NCBI RefSeq assembly: GCF_025140835.1
Contig: NZ_CP081153.1
Location: 3,009,001-3,073,000 of the forward strand
Length of the DNA: 64,000 nt
DNA from: Aliiroseovarius sp. M344
GTDB lineage: Bacteria > Pseudomonadota > Alphaproteobacteria > Rhodobacterales > Rhodobacteraceae
Direction: 5' to 3'
Below the pieces are notes generated by a model, which worked only from the letters and a program-made list of their open reading frames with translations, did no database searches and was not told the DNA's origin. Positions 26,764 to 36,600 of the stretch are shown here, in pieces. The stretch's first letter is position 1, and each line of letters starts with the position of its first letter. The translations under genes and the position numbers were made by a program.

Positions 26764-27171
26764 TTAGGCTAAAGTGGCAGCAAGCGCCGTGTCCATCAGC
26801 GCTTTGATGTCACTTTTCGAAGTGCCCGCGACAATCCGGCCGAGTTCCTGATCACCTTTAAGAACGACCAGCGTCGAGCGGCGCGGAATACGGAGAGATT
26901 TCGCCAGTGCAGATTTCCCGTGCTGGTCCCAGTCGACATTGATGAATGTGATGGCCTTGTCGTAGGCGGGATTTTCAGCTTTCAAGGCATTGATCACCCG
27001 TTCTTGCGCCGCACATGTGCTGCACCAGCTGGCTTTGAAGTCCAGAAAGACGGTTTCACCGTTGTTCAGCGCTTTGGTCACGAGGCCGGGCGCATAATCT
27101 GCTGCGGCATAAGCCGCCCACGGTGCTAGCGTTGCAGCGGCTGTAAAAGTGATGAAGTCACGACGTTTCAT
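26764..27171 (-). CDS. periplasmic thioredoxin-like protein
   Basis: 135 residues from MKRRDFITF at 27171. The N-terminus (MKRRDFITFTAAATLAPWAA) is a twin-arginine-type export signal. The fold is thioredoxin-like with the redox motif WCSTC in DFKASWCSTCAAQER, then FINVDWDQHG and STLVVLKGDQELGR. The CSTC dipeptide and export signal point to a periplasmic reductase or thiol carrier. It lies 14 bp downstream of the CcdA-like gene, which could supply electrons across the membrane. Exact target (for example apocytochrome c or a sulfenylated protein) is inferred only. Confidence 0.82.
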   Translation of the reverse strand: MKRRDFITFTAAATLAPWAAYAAADYAPGLVTKALNNGETVFLDFKASWCSTCAAQERVINALKAENPAYDKAITFINVDWDQHGKSALAKSLRIPRRSTLVVLKGDQELGRIVAGTSKSDIKALMDTALAATLA

Positions 27172-27184
27172 GAGGGGGCTCCTT

Positions 27185-27898
27185 TCAAAGAGAGACAGAG
27201 AGGTCAACAAGCCATACGGGCAGGTTTTGTACGGCCCAGGCTTCGAGGCTATGGTGAAAACGAAATAGAATGGCCAAGCCGACGGCCAAAAAGATTGCGC
27301 CCATGATGGGGCGGGATTTTTGCGCGATGCGGCGCATCAAAGCCTGCCTGCGCATGATCGCAGACCGTGCGCCATAGCCCAAAACAAGGATGATGGTCGA
27401 GACGCCCAGCGCGAAAGAAATCATGATCGCTGCCGCCCACACAACGCTTTTGCCTTGCGACGCCAGCGAGATTGCACCGCCTAGTGTTGGGCCGATGCAG
27501 GGGCTCCAAACCGCGCCTAGCAAAATTCCACCAAGGAACTGGCCACCAAGGTTTGAGCGATCGATGTCATCAAAGCTTGTATCTGCATGAGCAGAGACGC
27601 TTGTGGTCGCCATTGCGAACCGCTCTGACAGGATCGGGGTCATGAGGATGAGGCCGAAACCAACCATCAAAATCGCGCCACCGCGTGCTACCATGTCTTC
27701 CGTCAAACCAATCGCATAGCCTGCGACCGTTACCACCAGACCCAGCGTTACGAAAGACAGGCTCATGCCTGCCGCAACGGCCAGTGGACCGTACCGGCTG
27801 GCCTGCAGGGCTGTGGCCAGCACGATGGGCAACACCGGCAGGACGCAAGGATTGATCAGGGTCAACAACCCTGCGAGGTATCCGAACACAAGTTCCAT
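27185..27898 (-). CDS. CcdA/DsbD-family membrane thiol transporter
   Basis: A 237-residue protein with about six to seven helices. The two reactive cysteines are in TLINPCVLPVLPI and GAVWSPCIGPTLGG, the classic CcdA pair, each with the proline kink. It moves reducing equivalents from cytoplasmic thioredoxin to periplasmic partners. The thioredoxin-like gene just downstream is the likely acceptor. This is longer at the C-terminus than minimal CcdA. Confidence 0.85.
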   Translation of the reverse strand: MELVFGYLAGLLTLINPCVLPVLPIVLATALQASRYGPLAVAAGMSLSFVTLGLVVTVAGYAIGLTEDMVARGGAILMVGFGLILMTPILSERFAMATTSVSAHADTSFDDIDRSNLGGQFLGGILLGAVWSPCIGPTLGGAISLASQGKSVVWAAAIMISFALGVSTIILVLGYGARSAIMRRQALMRRIAQKSRPIMGAIFLAVGLAILFRFHHSLEAWAVQNLPVWLVDLSVSL

Positions 27899-27955
27899 GC
27901 GGTTAAAGCTAAGGTGCCGAGCGCAAAAGTCACTTCACGATGCGTGCCAGTGGCT

Positions 27956-28831
27956 TCACGACTGTGTGGGCTTTTGTTTCGAAAGCTGCACAGCAAGAAT
28001 GCCAATGGTGATGATTGCCACGCCAACAAAATCGGTGACCGTCAGGGCCTCGCCCAGCAGCAACCAAGCGGTTGTCACACCGAAAAACGGATTCAGGAAA
28101 TGGAAGGTCGCTGCTTTCACCGCTCCAATCCGGCCCACCAACGAGAACCAGATCCAGGTGGCCAGAAGCCCCGGCGCGAGAACGGTATAGGTGAAAGCAA
28201 GACCCAGCTTCAGGCTTGGCGTAACCGTTGGCGTCTCAAAGATCAGCGCCGCAAGAAGCAATACCGCGGACCCTACAAACATCTGCAGCCCGACAATCAT
28301 CATCAGATTGCCACCAGACGACGCTGTGCGGACCGAAAGCGTGGCCGCTGTCAAAGCAGCAGCGGCGATGAAACACATGATGACGCCTGTCAGATCGACA
28401 CCACCGGACAAGCGCGACCCCATGATGAGGCTGACGCCGATAACACCTGCCACGAGACCCGCTACCGCCAAAGGGCGCAGCCTGTCCCCCAACACCGTCC
28501 AGCCAGCAAAAGCCACCATCAAGGGCATGGTAGAGGCGATGATCGCGGCCAGACCGGCTTCGATCCACTGCATGGCGACGAAATTCAGGCCCAGATAGAG
28601 CGCGTTTTGGCAAACGCCGAATATGATGACCGCCCGCCATTGGTTGCGGGTAAGGTTCCAGTTCTGTCCCAATGCGCGCGCAATGATGACGCCCAGCAGC
28701 CCCGATATGAAAAACCGCAGGGCTAGCGAATAAAGCGGCGCTGCGTCGGCCACAATGATGCGCGCAGAGGTGAAGGCCGAGCTCCAGATAAGCGCAAAGG
28801 CCAGCCCCATTAAGATTGCGCGAAAATCCAT
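27956..28831 (-). CDS. EamA/DMT-family transporter
   Basis: A 291-residue protein from MDFRAILMGLAFALIWSS at 28831, with ten predicted helices in two EamA halves (WSSAFTSARIIVADAAPLYS and, later, GLAFTYTVLAPGLLATWIWF). The end of the second half reads NPFFGVTTAWLLLGEALTVTDFVG, the typical EamA GE motif. Substrate unknown; many members export amino acids or precursors. It is followed by the CcdA-like gene in the same direction, 57 bp away. Confidence 0.85.
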   Translation of the reverse strand: MDFRAILMGLAFALIWSSAFTSARIIVADAAPLYSLALRFFISGLLGVIIARALGQNWNLTRNQWRAVIIFGVCQNALYLGLNFVAMQWIEAGLAAIIASTMPLMVAFAGWTVLGDRLRPLAVAGLVAGVIGVSLIMGSRLSGGVDLTGVIMCFIAAAALTAATLSVRTASSGGNLMMIVGLQMFVGSAVLLLAALIFETPTVTPSLKLGLAFTYTVLAPGLLATWIWFSLVGRIGAVKAATFHFLNPFFGVTTAWLLLGEALTVTDFVGVAIITIGILAVQLSKQKPTQS

Positions 28832-28843
28832 ACTACCTCTGCC

Positions 28844-28878
28844 AAAAAGAAAAGGGCCGCCACTTGGGCGACCCTTTC
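28844..28878 (-). terminator. rho-independent terminator of the HU gene
   Basis: On the minus strand AAAGGG...CGCC pairs with GGCG...CCCTTT around an AAGT loop, followed by TTTTCTTTTT. It sits 40 bp beyond the HU stop and before the DMT gene. Confidence 0.7.
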
Positions 28879-28917
28879 CGAATTCATGTCCGGGAACAAG
28901 CCCCGACAGCACAAAGA

Positions 28918-29205
28918 CTAGCCGTTAACGCTGTCTTTCAGTGCTTTTGCAATGGTCATTTTTACGACCTTGTCAGCATCCTTGTGGATCTGCTCGCCGG
29001 TGGCAGGGTTGCGCACCATGCGTGCGGGACGCTCACGGCAATAAATCTTGCCAACACCCGGAAGGGTCACTGCACCACCACCCGAAACTTCTTTGGTGAT
29101 GATGTTGATGACACCGTCCAGCGCGCTCGACGCCGATTTCTTGTCCGAGCCCATTTCTTCGGCCAAAGCAGCGACCAGTTGGGTCTTCGTCATAGGTTTC
29201 GACAT
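28918..29205 (-). CDS. HU-family DNA-binding protein
   Basis: 95 residues from MSKPMTKTQLVAALAEEMG at 29205, with GAGGAG at good spacing upstream. The HU body is clear: KKSASSALDGVINIITKEV, GAVTLPGVGKIYCRERPARMV with the beta-arm region R-N-P in RNPATGEQIHKDA, and VVKMTIAKALKDSV. It bends and compacts DNA as a dimer. The arm carries a somewhat unusual Cys (IYCRERP), seen in some alphaproteobacterial HU-like proteins. Single-gene unit with its own terminator. Confidence 0.9.
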   Translation of the reverse strand: MSKPMTKTQLVAALAEEMGSDKKSASSALDGVINIITKEVSGGGAVTLPGVGKIYCRERPARMVRNPATGEQIHKDADKVVKMTIAKALKDSVNG

Positions 29206-29344
29206 ATAATACACTCCTCACATTTACCCATTTATTGGGCTTCATTGGGCGCATTTAACTGTATGTAGCTAGTCGACACAACAACTTGTTGTGCAGTTTT
29301 CCCCAATAAATAGCGCTTTTTTACGTGTTTTCCCCCAAATTTCC

Positions 29345-30829
29345 CTAAAGGAAAGCTGTCTCTTCGAAGCTTCGGAGCTTCCGACTGTGGATTCGTTCGA
29401 TCGGCATATCGCGCAGGGTTTCCATGGCTTGAATGCCAATCAGCAGATGGCGAGAGACCTGAGATTTGTAAAAGTCAGACGCCATGCCGGGCAATTTCAG
29501 CTCTCCGTGCAGCGGTTTGTCAGACACACACAAAAGCGTTCCATAAGGAACCCGGAAGCGAAAACCATTGGCCGCAATCGTGGCACTTTCCATGTCCAGA
29601 GCAATCGCGCGGGATTGGCTAAGGCGTTGCACTGGTCCCGACTGGTCACGAAGTTCCCAGTTCCGATTGTCCAGCGACGCCACGGTGCCGGTCCGCATGA
29701 TGCGTTTCAACTCATACCCTTCCAGCTCGGTCACCTTGGCCACGGCTTGTTCCAGCGCAATTTGAATTTCAGCAAGCGGTGGGATTGGCACCCAAAGCGG
29801 CAGATCATCGTCCAGAACTTTGTCTTCGCGGAGATAGGCATGTGCTAGGACGAAATCGCCCAAACGCTGGCTGTTTCGAAGCCCCGCGCAGTGGCCAACC
29901 ATCAACCAGGCATGCGGACGTAAAACCGCAATGTGATCTGTCGCCGTTTTGGCGTTCGAGGGCCCCACCCCGATATTCACGAGCGTGATCCCTGAACCGT
30001 CTAAACGTTTCAGGTGATATGACGGCATTTGAGGTAACTTGTCTGGCGTCGGCAATGCCTGATCTGGCGTTGTGATCTGGTGGTATCCTGGCCCCACAAA
30101 CGCCGTATATCCGCTGTCAGGATCGGCCAGCATTTGGCGGGCGTAGGCCTCGAATTCTTCGACATAGAACTGGTAGTTTGTGAACAGAACGTGATTTTGG
30201 AAGTCCGCTGGCTTGGTCGCGGTATAATGCGACAATCGAGCAAGCGAGTAGTCAACCCGTTGTGCCGTAAAGGGGGCAAGGGGTGCAGCGCCATCTTCGC
30301 CCCGCTGGGCGACACCATTTACGATGTCATCATTGGTGCTGGACAAATCGGGCACATCAAAGACATCGCGCAATGGAAAGCTCATCGCTCCTTCTTGCGG
30401 CACCGTGATGTCTGTTTCGTTTGCCACCGCAAAATGCACCGGGATCGGCGTGTCGGAATATCCGACCCAAACGGCAACCCCATGATGTTCCAACAACAGA
30501 GATATCTGTTGCGTCAGATAATTTTCAAACAAATCGGGGCGCGTGATCGTGGTGCTGTAAGTGCCCGGTGCGGACACATGGCCAAAGCTTAGTCGTGTGT
30601 CGATTTGCGCGTGACTGGTCGTGGTCAGGCTAATCTCAGGATAAAAAGCACGAAACCGCGTGTCGGGTTGATCACCAGACACCGATTGCTCGAACGTCTC
30701 GCACAGAAATTTACAGGCTTGCTGATAAAGCGCCTTCAATCGCTGAACGGCCGCTTTGGCATCCGTAAACGTTTCATGAGCGCCGCTGGGCGGCGTGATG
30801 ACAGGGATAGAGTGTCCGCTGGAAGGCAT
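29345..30829 (-). CDS. amn: AMP nucleosidase
   Basis: A 494-residue protein of AMP nucleosidase length. The N-terminal AMN domain (AAVQRLKALYQQACKFL, then ARDRAVYPEISLT-type region RFRAFYPEISLTTTS) regulates activity; the C-terminal phosphorylase-like domain has GSGITLVNIGVGPSNAKTA, RPHAWLMVGHCAGLRNSQ, GDFVLAHAYLRED and the catalytic ALDMESATIAANGFRFRVPYG. It splits AMP into adenine and ribose 5-phosphate. Its start overlaps the adenine deaminase stop by one base (TAATG), so both are made together: AMP to adenine to hypoxanthine. Confidence 0.93.
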   Translation of the reverse strand: MPSSGHSIPVITPPSGAHETFTDAKAAVQRLKALYQQACKFLCETFEQSVSGDQPDTRFRAFYPEISLTTTSHAQIDTRLSFGHVSAPGTYSTTITRPDLFENYLTQQISLLLEHHGVAVWVGYSDTPIPVHFAVANETDITVPQEGAMSFPLRDVFDVPDLSSTNDDIVNGVAQRGEDGAAPLAPFTAQRVDYSLARLSHYTATKPADFQNHVLFTNYQFYVEEFEAYARQMLADPDSGYTAFVGPGYHQITTPDQALPTPDKLPQMPSYHLKRLDGSGITLVNIGVGPSNAKTATDHIAVLRPHAWLMVGHCAGLRNSQRLGDFVLAHAYLREDKVLDDDLPLWVPIPPLAEIQIALEQAVAKVTELEGYELKRIMRTGTVASLDNRNWELRDQSGPVQRLSQSRAIALDMESATIAANGFRFRVPYGTLLCVSDKPLHGELKLPGMASDFYKSQVSRHLLIGIQAMETLRDMPIERIHSRKLRSFEETAFL

Positions 30830-32634
30830 TAATGTTCCTCAATCAAATTGGTCAGTTCAAATCGGGTCACATCAACAAGCCCCAGATCAGAAATGCGTAA
30901 CTCCGGGATGACAACAAGCGCCAAAAGGGAATGTTGCATATAAGCGTTGTTCAGTGAGCAGCCACAAGCGGCCATAGCGTTAACCAGTGCATCTGCCTTC
31001 GCCGCGACGTCATGCGCGGGCGCGTCAGACATCAGGCCCGCCACCGGAAGTTCGACCAAGGCCAGCTCTTCGCTGTCCTTGAAAACGGTAATTCCACCGC
31101 CAACTTCGCCCAACCGGTTCGCAGCCAACGCCATGTCTTCGCGGCTTGTCCCGACGACAATCATGTGGTGGCTGTCATGCGCCACGGTCGAGGCGATCGC
31201 CATCCGCCCTGTATACCCGAACCCGGACACCAGACCGTTCACCACATCACCTGTGGCTCGGTGGCGTTCGACAAGGGCGATCTGGCACACATCTTGCGCC
31301 TCATCGGTTTGCACAAGGCCATCCACTACACCAAGGTCACGCGTAAGAGCCTTTGTCGGCGCTTGGTTTTCAACGACACCAATCACCTTGGCACGAACCG
31401 AATTCGCGCCGTCAGGCGCCGCGATCTCGAAATCGACATCCTCAAGCGTTTTGCCCAGATGCACTGTGTTACGCGCATATTCTGGCCAGCTCAAATGTGG
31501 GCAATCAACGGTGATTTGACCGCTTTCAGCAACAGTTTTCCCGCGTGCGATCACCCGGTTGATGGGCAAGCCAACCAGATCATCGGTCAGGATCAGATCC
31601 GCCCGGCGTCCCGGTGCGATAGAGCCTAACTCACGCTCCAAACCGAAATGGGTGGCCGTGTTGATGGTGGCCATTTGCAACGCCACCAGAGGGTCACATC
31701 CGCAGGCAATTGCGTGGCGCAAAACACGGTTCATATGGCCGTCATTCACCAATGTGCCAGAGTGGCAATCATCGGTGCATAGGATGAAGTTGCGCGGGTC
31801 CAACCCTTTTTCCGTGATCGCGGTGATTTGCGTTTCAACGTCATACCAAGCAGACCCAAGACGCATCATCGACCGCATCCCTTGACGCACGCGGGCGATG
31901 GCATCGGCCTCGCACGTACCTTCGTGATCATCCGCCGGCCCGCCCGCCACATACGCATGAAAGGCTGGACCCAGGTCCGGGCTCGCATAGTGCCCACCCA
32001 CGGTCTTGCCCGCGTTCTGCGTCGCCGTAATCTCGGCCAGCATCTTCGGATCGCCGTTCACAACGCCGGGGAAATTCATCATCTCGCCCAGCCCGATGAT
32101 ACCCGGCCATTCCATCGCCTCGGCGACATCTTCCGCGGTAATTTCATAGCCGGTCGTCTCTAACCCTGGTGCGGACGGCGCGCAGGAGGGCATCTGGGTG
32201 AAAATATTGACGGGCTGCATCAGCGCCTCGTCATGCATCAGCTTCACGCCCTCAAGACCCAGTACATTCGCGATCTCATGCGGATCGGTGAACATGGTGG
32301 TCGTGCCATGCGGTATCACCGCGCGGGCGAACTCAGCCGGCGTCAGCATTCCGCTTTCGATATGCATATGGGCGTCGCACAAACCCGGGATCAGGTATTG
32401 ACCGCCCGCTTCGATAACTTCTGTGGTGTCGCCAACACAATGGCTGGCGTCGGGGCCGACATAGGCAAACCGACCATCTGCAATCGCAACCTGCCAATCA
32501 TCCAGCACCTCGCGCGTGTGCACATTCACCACGCGACCGCCGCGGATCACCAGATCAGCGGGTTCGCGTCCAGCCGCTACGGCGACCAGACGGGGCGCAC
32601 ATTCAGACCATGTTTTGAAAGTTGGATTTTCCAT
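30829..32634 (-). CDS. ade: adenine deaminase
   Basis: About 601 residues from MENPTFKTW at 32634 (a Met at 32658 is an alternative). Amidohydrolase motifs: GLCDAHMHIESGMLTP with the metal-binding HxH, HGTTTMFTDPHEIANVLG, FTQMPSCAPSAPGLETTG, GHYASPDLG and CTDDCHSGTLVNDGHM. The C-terminal domain includes GMAIASTVAHDSHHMIVVGTS. This is the large bacterial Ade type that turns adenine into hypoxanthine and ammonia, using manganese or iron. It is translationally coupled to amn downstream, and divergent from the SDR-type gene. Confidence 0.93.
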   Translation of the reverse strand: MENPTFKTWSECAPRLVAVAAGREPADLVIRGGRVVNVHTREVLDDWQVAIADGRFAYVGPDASHCVGDTTEVIEAGGQYLIPGLCDAHMHIESGMLTPAEFARAVIPHGTTTMFTDPHEIANVLGLEGVKLMHDEALMQPVNIFTQMPSCAPSAPGLETTGYEITAEDVAEAMEWPGIIGLGEMMNFPGVVNGDPKMLAEITATQNAGKTVGGHYASPDLGPAFHAYVAGGPADDHEGTCEADAIARVRQGMRSMMRLGSAWYDVETQITAITEKGLDPRNFILCTDDCHSGTLVNDGHMNRVLRHAIACGCDPLVALQMATINTATHFGLERELGSIAPGRRADLILTDDLVGLPINRVIARGKTVAESGQITVDCPHLSWPEYARNTVHLGKTLEDVDFEIAAPDGANSVRAKVIGVVENQAPTKALTRDLGVVDGLVQTDEAQDVCQIALVERHRATGDVVNGLVSGFGYTGRMAIASTVAHDSHHMIVVGTSREDMALAANRLGEVGGGITVFKDSEELALVELPVAGLMSDAPAHDVAAKADALVNAMAACGCSLNNAYMQHSLLALVVIPELRISDLGLVDVTRFELTNLIEEH

Positions 32635-32729
32635 TGACCCATTGTTCAAATTTCCCATGTTAGCGCAACCCCCAAAAACACCATGACTTTTGCGCTTTTC
32701 AAACTTGTCGCCACGGCGATACTGCGCGC

Positions 32730-33563
32730 ATGGACAAGACACTGTTTATTTTCGGCTTCGGATACTCTGCCCGTGCGCTCGCCGCACTGCTGCGCGACGA
32801 TTTCACCATCATTGGCACCTCGCGAGAGCCGGGTGACGACGTGATCCGCTGGCCGGGCTCGGACATCACTGGGCCACTATCCAAAGCCACGCATCTACTG
32901 ATCTCGGCGGGACCTGACACTGATGGGGACCCCGTTTTGCGGCAGGTTAGAGACGATATTGCCCGCATTGCGCCGCAACTTCAGTGGGCCGGCTATCTGT
33001 CTACAACAGGCGTGTATGGCGACCATAATGGGGGCTGGGTGTATGAAGAGACACCTCTTTCCCCCTCGACCAAACGGGGGCAACAACGGGTCGAGGCCGA
33101 GGCCGCCTGGCAAACCCTTGCCGCCGAAACAGGCCTGCCGCTGCACATCTTCAGGCTGGCAGGCATTTATGGCCCCGGTCGCGGTCCATTTGCGAAAGTG
33201 CGACGCGGCACGGCGCGGCGGATCATCAAGCAAAATCAGGTGTTTTCTCGTATCCACGTGGACGACATCGCGCAGGTTTTGGCCGCGTCCATAGCCAACC
33301 CAAATCCGGGGCGGGTCTATAACGTCTGCGATGATCTGGCCGCCCCACCAGAGGACGTGCTGGCCCACGCAGCAGATCTGCTTGGCTTACCCCACCCACC
33401 ATCAGAAGATTTCGAGATGGCAGACATGACCCCCATGGCGCGGAGCTTCTATGCCGAAAGCAAACGAGTGCGCAACGACCGGATCAAGGACGAACTGGGC
33501 GTGAAGCTGCTCTTTCCGACCTATCAGGATGGGTTGGCTGCACTACTGGCAGCCGAGAGTTAG
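32730..33563 (+). CDS. NAD(P)-binding SDR/epimerase-like protein (YeeZ type)
   Basis: A 277-residue Rossmann protein. It starts [19 protein letters not shown], a dinucleotide-binding GFGY.A variant, then [20 protein letters not shown] with the SDR Ser/Thr and YxxxK-like region shifted, and [17 protein letters not shown] with [14 protein letters not shown]. This pattern matches the YeeZ-type extended SDR group annotated as NAD-dependent epimerase; the reaction is not known. It overlaps the end of the convergent dxs by four bases. Confidence 0.8.
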   Translation: MDKTLFIFGFGYSARALAALLRDDFTIIGTSREPGDDVIRWPGSDITGPLSKATHLLISAGPDTDGDPVLRQVRDDIARIAPQLQWAGYLSTTGVYGDHNGGWVYEETPLSPSTKRGQQRVEAEAAWQTLAAETGLPLHIFRLAGIYGPGRGPFAKVRRGTARRIIKQNQVFSRIHVDDIAQVLAASIANPNPGRVYNVCDDLAAPPEDVLAHAADLLGLPHPPSEDFEMADMTPMARSFYAESKRVRNDRIKDELGVKLLFPTYQDGLAALLAAES

Positions 33564-35488
33564 GCCCGCTTTTCGCCGATTTGCGCGATGCCCAGAACTT
33601 CAAGCACCTTCGCTTCGATGTCCTTGGCCGAAAGACCAGCCTCTTCATACATCCGCGCCGGATTGGCGTGATCGATGAACGTGTCTGGCAAAACCATAGA
33701 GCGGAATTTGAGGCCCGTGTCGAATACCGCCTCTTCCGCCAACAATTGTGCAACGTGACTGCCAAAGCCACCAACAGCGCCTTCTTCGATGGTGATCAAG
33801 GCTTCATGGTCCGCCGCCAATTTCATAATCAGATCACGATCCAACGGCTTGGCAAAGCGGGCATCGGCAATCGACGGACTGATACCACGTGCGGCCAAAG
33901 CCTCGGCGGCTTTCTCGACCTCGGACAGGCGCGTGCCAAACGACAGGATCGCCACACGTGACCCTTCGCGGATCATCCGACCTTTGCCGATTTCCAGAAC
34001 CTCGCCCTGCTCGGGCAACTCGACTCCTACCCCTTCGCCACGCGGATAGCGGAAGGCGCAAGGACCATCATCGATGGAATGCGCGGTCGCGACCATGTGC
34101 ATCAACTCGGCCTCGTCGGCGGCAGCCATTACGATCATTCCGGGCAGGTTAGACATGAAACCGATATCAAATGCGCCCGCATGGGTGGCCCCATCAGCGC
34201 CGACCAATCCGGCGCGGTCGATAGCAAAACGCACCGGAAGCCGCTGCACCGCCACGTCATGCACCACCTGATCATACCCGCGTTGCAGGAAGGTTGAATA
34301 CATTGCGCAGAAGGGCTTCATACCACCAGCTGCCAGCGCCGCAGAGAACGTCACGCCATGCTGTTCGGCAATACCCACGTCAAAGCATCGCGACGGATAC
34401 CGTTCCGCCATCAGGTTCAGTCCGGTGCCATCCGGCATTGCCGCCGTCACGGCGCAGACCTTGTCGTCTTTTCCTGCCAAGTCGACCAGCGTCTTCCCAA
34501 ACACCGACGTGTAACTGGGCGCGTTTGACGGGGCCTTGTGTTGTTTGCCGCTGGCGACGTCGAATTTTGCAGTTGCATGACCACGATCACGCGCCGCCTC
34601 GGCGGGGGCATAACCTTTGCCTTTCTTGGTGATCACATGGATCAGCATCGGCCCGGTGGCCCGGTCATGTACTGTGCGCAAGATCGACAGTAAGCTTTCC
34701 ATGTCATGCCCATCAATCGGCCCGACATAGGAAAAGCCCAGTTCTTCGAACAATGTGCCGCCAACAGTCATGGATTTGACCATCTCTTTTGCCCGGCGCG
34801 CGCCTTCCTGAAACGGCGTGGGCAGCAGGCTAACGGCCCCCTTCGCGGCAGCTTTCAGCTCCTGAAACGGCTCGCCTGCATAAAGTCGGCTAAGGTAACT
34901 GGACATCGCGCCAACGGGGGGCGCAATCGACATCTCGTTGTCATTCAGGATCACGAACAGGCGCCGTCCCAAATGACCAGCATTGTTCATTGCCTCAAAC
35001 GCCATGCCCGCTGACATGGACCCGTCGCCAATGACGGCAATTGCATCACCGATGCCATGTTCCGGCGCACCACCCAGATCGCGTGCCACCGCAAAGCCCA
35101 ATGCGGCAGAGATTGAGGTCGAACTGTGCCCGGCCCCGAACGGATCAAACGGGCTTTCCGACCGCTTTGTAAAGCCGGACAAGCCGCCTTCTGCCCGCAA
35201 GGTGCGAATACGGTCGCGGCGTCCTGTCAGGATTTTGTGTGGATAGCACTGGTGACCCACGTCCCAGATAATCCGGTCGCTTGGCGTGTCGAAGACAGCG
35301 TGCAGCGCCACGGTCAGTTCAACTACCCCAAGCCCTGCACCAAGATGCCCACCCGTCTCAGACACCGCCGAGATGGTTTCTGCCCGCACTTCTTTGGCCA
35401 ACGCCAGAAGTTCGCGATCGGACAGAGTTTTCATGTCGGCTGGAACCGTCACGCGGTCAAGAATGGGTGTCTCGGGTGTATTGGCCAT
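33560..35488 (-). CDS. dxs: 1-deoxy-D-xylulose-5-phosphate synthase
   Basis: A 642-residue protein with the DXS layout: [16 protein letters not shown] at the N-terminus, [17 protein letters not shown], the thiamine-diphosphate motif [29 protein letters not shown], and the transketolase-like PYR domain with [20 protein letters not shown]. It joins pyruvate and glyceraldehyde 3-phosphate to start the MEP isoprenoid pathway and feeds thiamine and pyridoxal as well. It is last of the block HDAC-like, xseB, ispA, dxs with 14 bp after ispA. Isoprenoids for quinones, the bc1 substrates, come from here. Confidence 0.97.
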   Translation of the reverse strand: MANTPETPILDRVTVPADMKTLSDRELLALAKEVRAETISAVSETGGHLGAGLGVVELTVALHAVFDTPSDRIIWDVGHQCYPHKILTGRRDRIRTLRAEGGLSGFTKRSESPFDPFGAGHSSTSISAALGFAVARDLGGAPEHGIGDAIAVIGDGSMSAGMAFEAMNNAGHLGRRLFVILNDNEMSIAPPVGAMSSYLSRLYAGEPFQELKAAAKGAVSLLPTPFQEGARRAKEMVKSMTVGGTLFEELGFSYVGPIDGHDMESLLSILRTVHDRATGPMLIHVITKKGKGYAPAEAARDRGHATAKFDVASGKQHKAPSNAPSYTSVFGKTLVDLAGKDDKVCAVTAAMPDGTGLNLMAERYPSRCFDVGIAEQHGVTFSAALAAGGMKPFCAMYSTFLQRGYDQVVHDVAVQRLPVRFAIDRAGLVGADGATHAGAFDIGFMSNLPGMIVMAAADEAELMHMVATAHSIDDGPCAFRYPRGEGVGVELPEQGEVLEIGKGRMIREGSRVAILSFGTRLSEVEKAAEALAARGISPSIADARFAKPLDRDLIMKLAADHEALITIEEGAVGGFGSHVAQLLAEEAVFDTGLKFRSMVLPDTFIDHANPARMYEEAGLSAKDIEAKVLEVLGIAQIGEKRA

Positions 35489-35502
35489 CTGCGCCCCGTT
35501 GC

Positions 35503-36357
35503 CTATCTGTCGCGCTGGATAACGAAACGGGCGGCTTCCCGCAAGGTATCGGCGCCCTTACCATACGGGGTTAAAGCGTCGCAGGCTTGTTCCATAAGCT
35601 CGCCTGCGCGAGTTTTTGCCGCCTGAAGACCCAACAGTGACACAAACGTCGCCTTGCCAGCATCGGCATCCTTGCCAACCGCTTTGCCGACGGCTTTTGC
35701 ATCGCCTTCCACGTCCAGAATGTCATCGGCAATCTGAAAAGCCAGTCCCAGTGCTGTCGCATAGTCGCGCATTGGCGTGGGGTCCGCGTCTGCAAGCAAT
35801 GCCCCAGCTTCAGCGGACCAGCAGATCAAAGCCCCGGTTTTTCCAGCCTGGAGTGCGATGATTTCATCCAGGTCCAAAGGTGCGGCGGCTGTTTCGGCTG
35901 CGATATCCAGCGCCTGCCCATGCACCATGCCAACTTGTCCCGATGCTTGCGCAAGAGATGCAATCAGGGCGACCCGTGCATCACCCACTGCTTCGTTGGT
36001 CAATAACTCAAAAGCGAGGGTCTGAAGTGCGTCGCCAACCAGAACTGCCGTCGCCTCGTCCCATTTTTTGTGAACCGTAGGCAAACCCCGACGCAGGTCG
36101 TCGTCATCCATGCAGGGCAAGTCGTCGTGCACCAGTGAATAGGCATGAATAGACTCTATTGCCGCAGCGGGCCAGACGGACCGTATGTCATCCACACCGT
36201 GCAGCCGCGCGCTTTCCATCACCAGAAACCCGCGCAATCCTTTACCGCCAGCCGTCGCATAGCGCATGGCGTTCGCTAGCGCGCCATCACCACGGATCGC
36301 GCCATGCAAACAAGCCCGCGCTTGCTCGCTTGTTTCCGTCAATCGTGATTGGAACAT
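35503..36357 (-). CDS. ispA: farnesyl/geranyl diphosphate synthase
   Basis: A 284-residue short-chain polyprenyl synthase. The first Asp-rich motif is in [22 protein letters not shown] and the second in [15 protein letters not shown]. The Lys/Arg residues for isopentenyl diphosphate sit in GGKGLRGFL. Length and motifs fit IspA. It makes farnesyl diphosphate, the next step downstream of Dxs products. Start at 36357 is directly next to the xseB stop. Confidence 0.95.
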   Translation of the reverse strand: MFQSRLTETSEQARACLHGAIRGDGALANAMRYATAGGKGLRGFLVMESARLHGVDDIRSVWPAAAIESIHAYSLVHDDLPCMDDDDLRRGLPTVHKKWDEATAVLVGDALQTLAFELLTNEAVGDARVALIASLAQASGQVGMVHGQALDIAAETAAAPLDLDEIIALQAGKTGALICWSAEAGALLADADPTPMRDYATALGLAFQIADDILDVEGDAKAVGKAVGKDADAGKATFVSLLGLQAAKTRAGELMEQACDALTPYGKGADTLREAARFVIQRDR

Positions 36358-36600
36358 TTACAGCCCTTCGACCGGCGTCGCACCTGTTGGCGTGCCATTG
36401 GGATCAAGTGTGATCGCCGCAACCTTTTCTTCGGCCTCTTTCAGCTTTGTCTCGCAGCGCGCCTTCAGCTCGGCCCCGCGTTCGTAGAGCTTAATTGAAT
36501 CCTCAAGCGCCACGTCGCCGCGCTCCAACTGGCCGACCACGGCTTCCAGCGCGCGCATGGCCTCTTCGAAACTCATTTCGCCTACGGGTTTGTCGCTCAT
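36358..36600 (-). CDS. xseB: exodeoxyribonuclease VII small subunit
   Basis: An 80-residue acidic protein. The classic start MSFEEAMRALEAVVGQLERGDVALEDSIKLYERG is slightly extended (MSDKPVGE). It binds XseA to form exonuclease VII, which degrades single-stranded DNA. It sits in front of ispA-dxs as in many Proteobacteria; the stop-start overlap with the deacetylase-like gene (ATGA) couples the two. Confidence 0.95.
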   Translation of the reverse strand: MSDKPVGEMSFEEAMRALEAVVGQLERGDVALEDSIKLYERGAELKARCETKLKEAEEKVAAITLDPNGTPTGATPVEGL

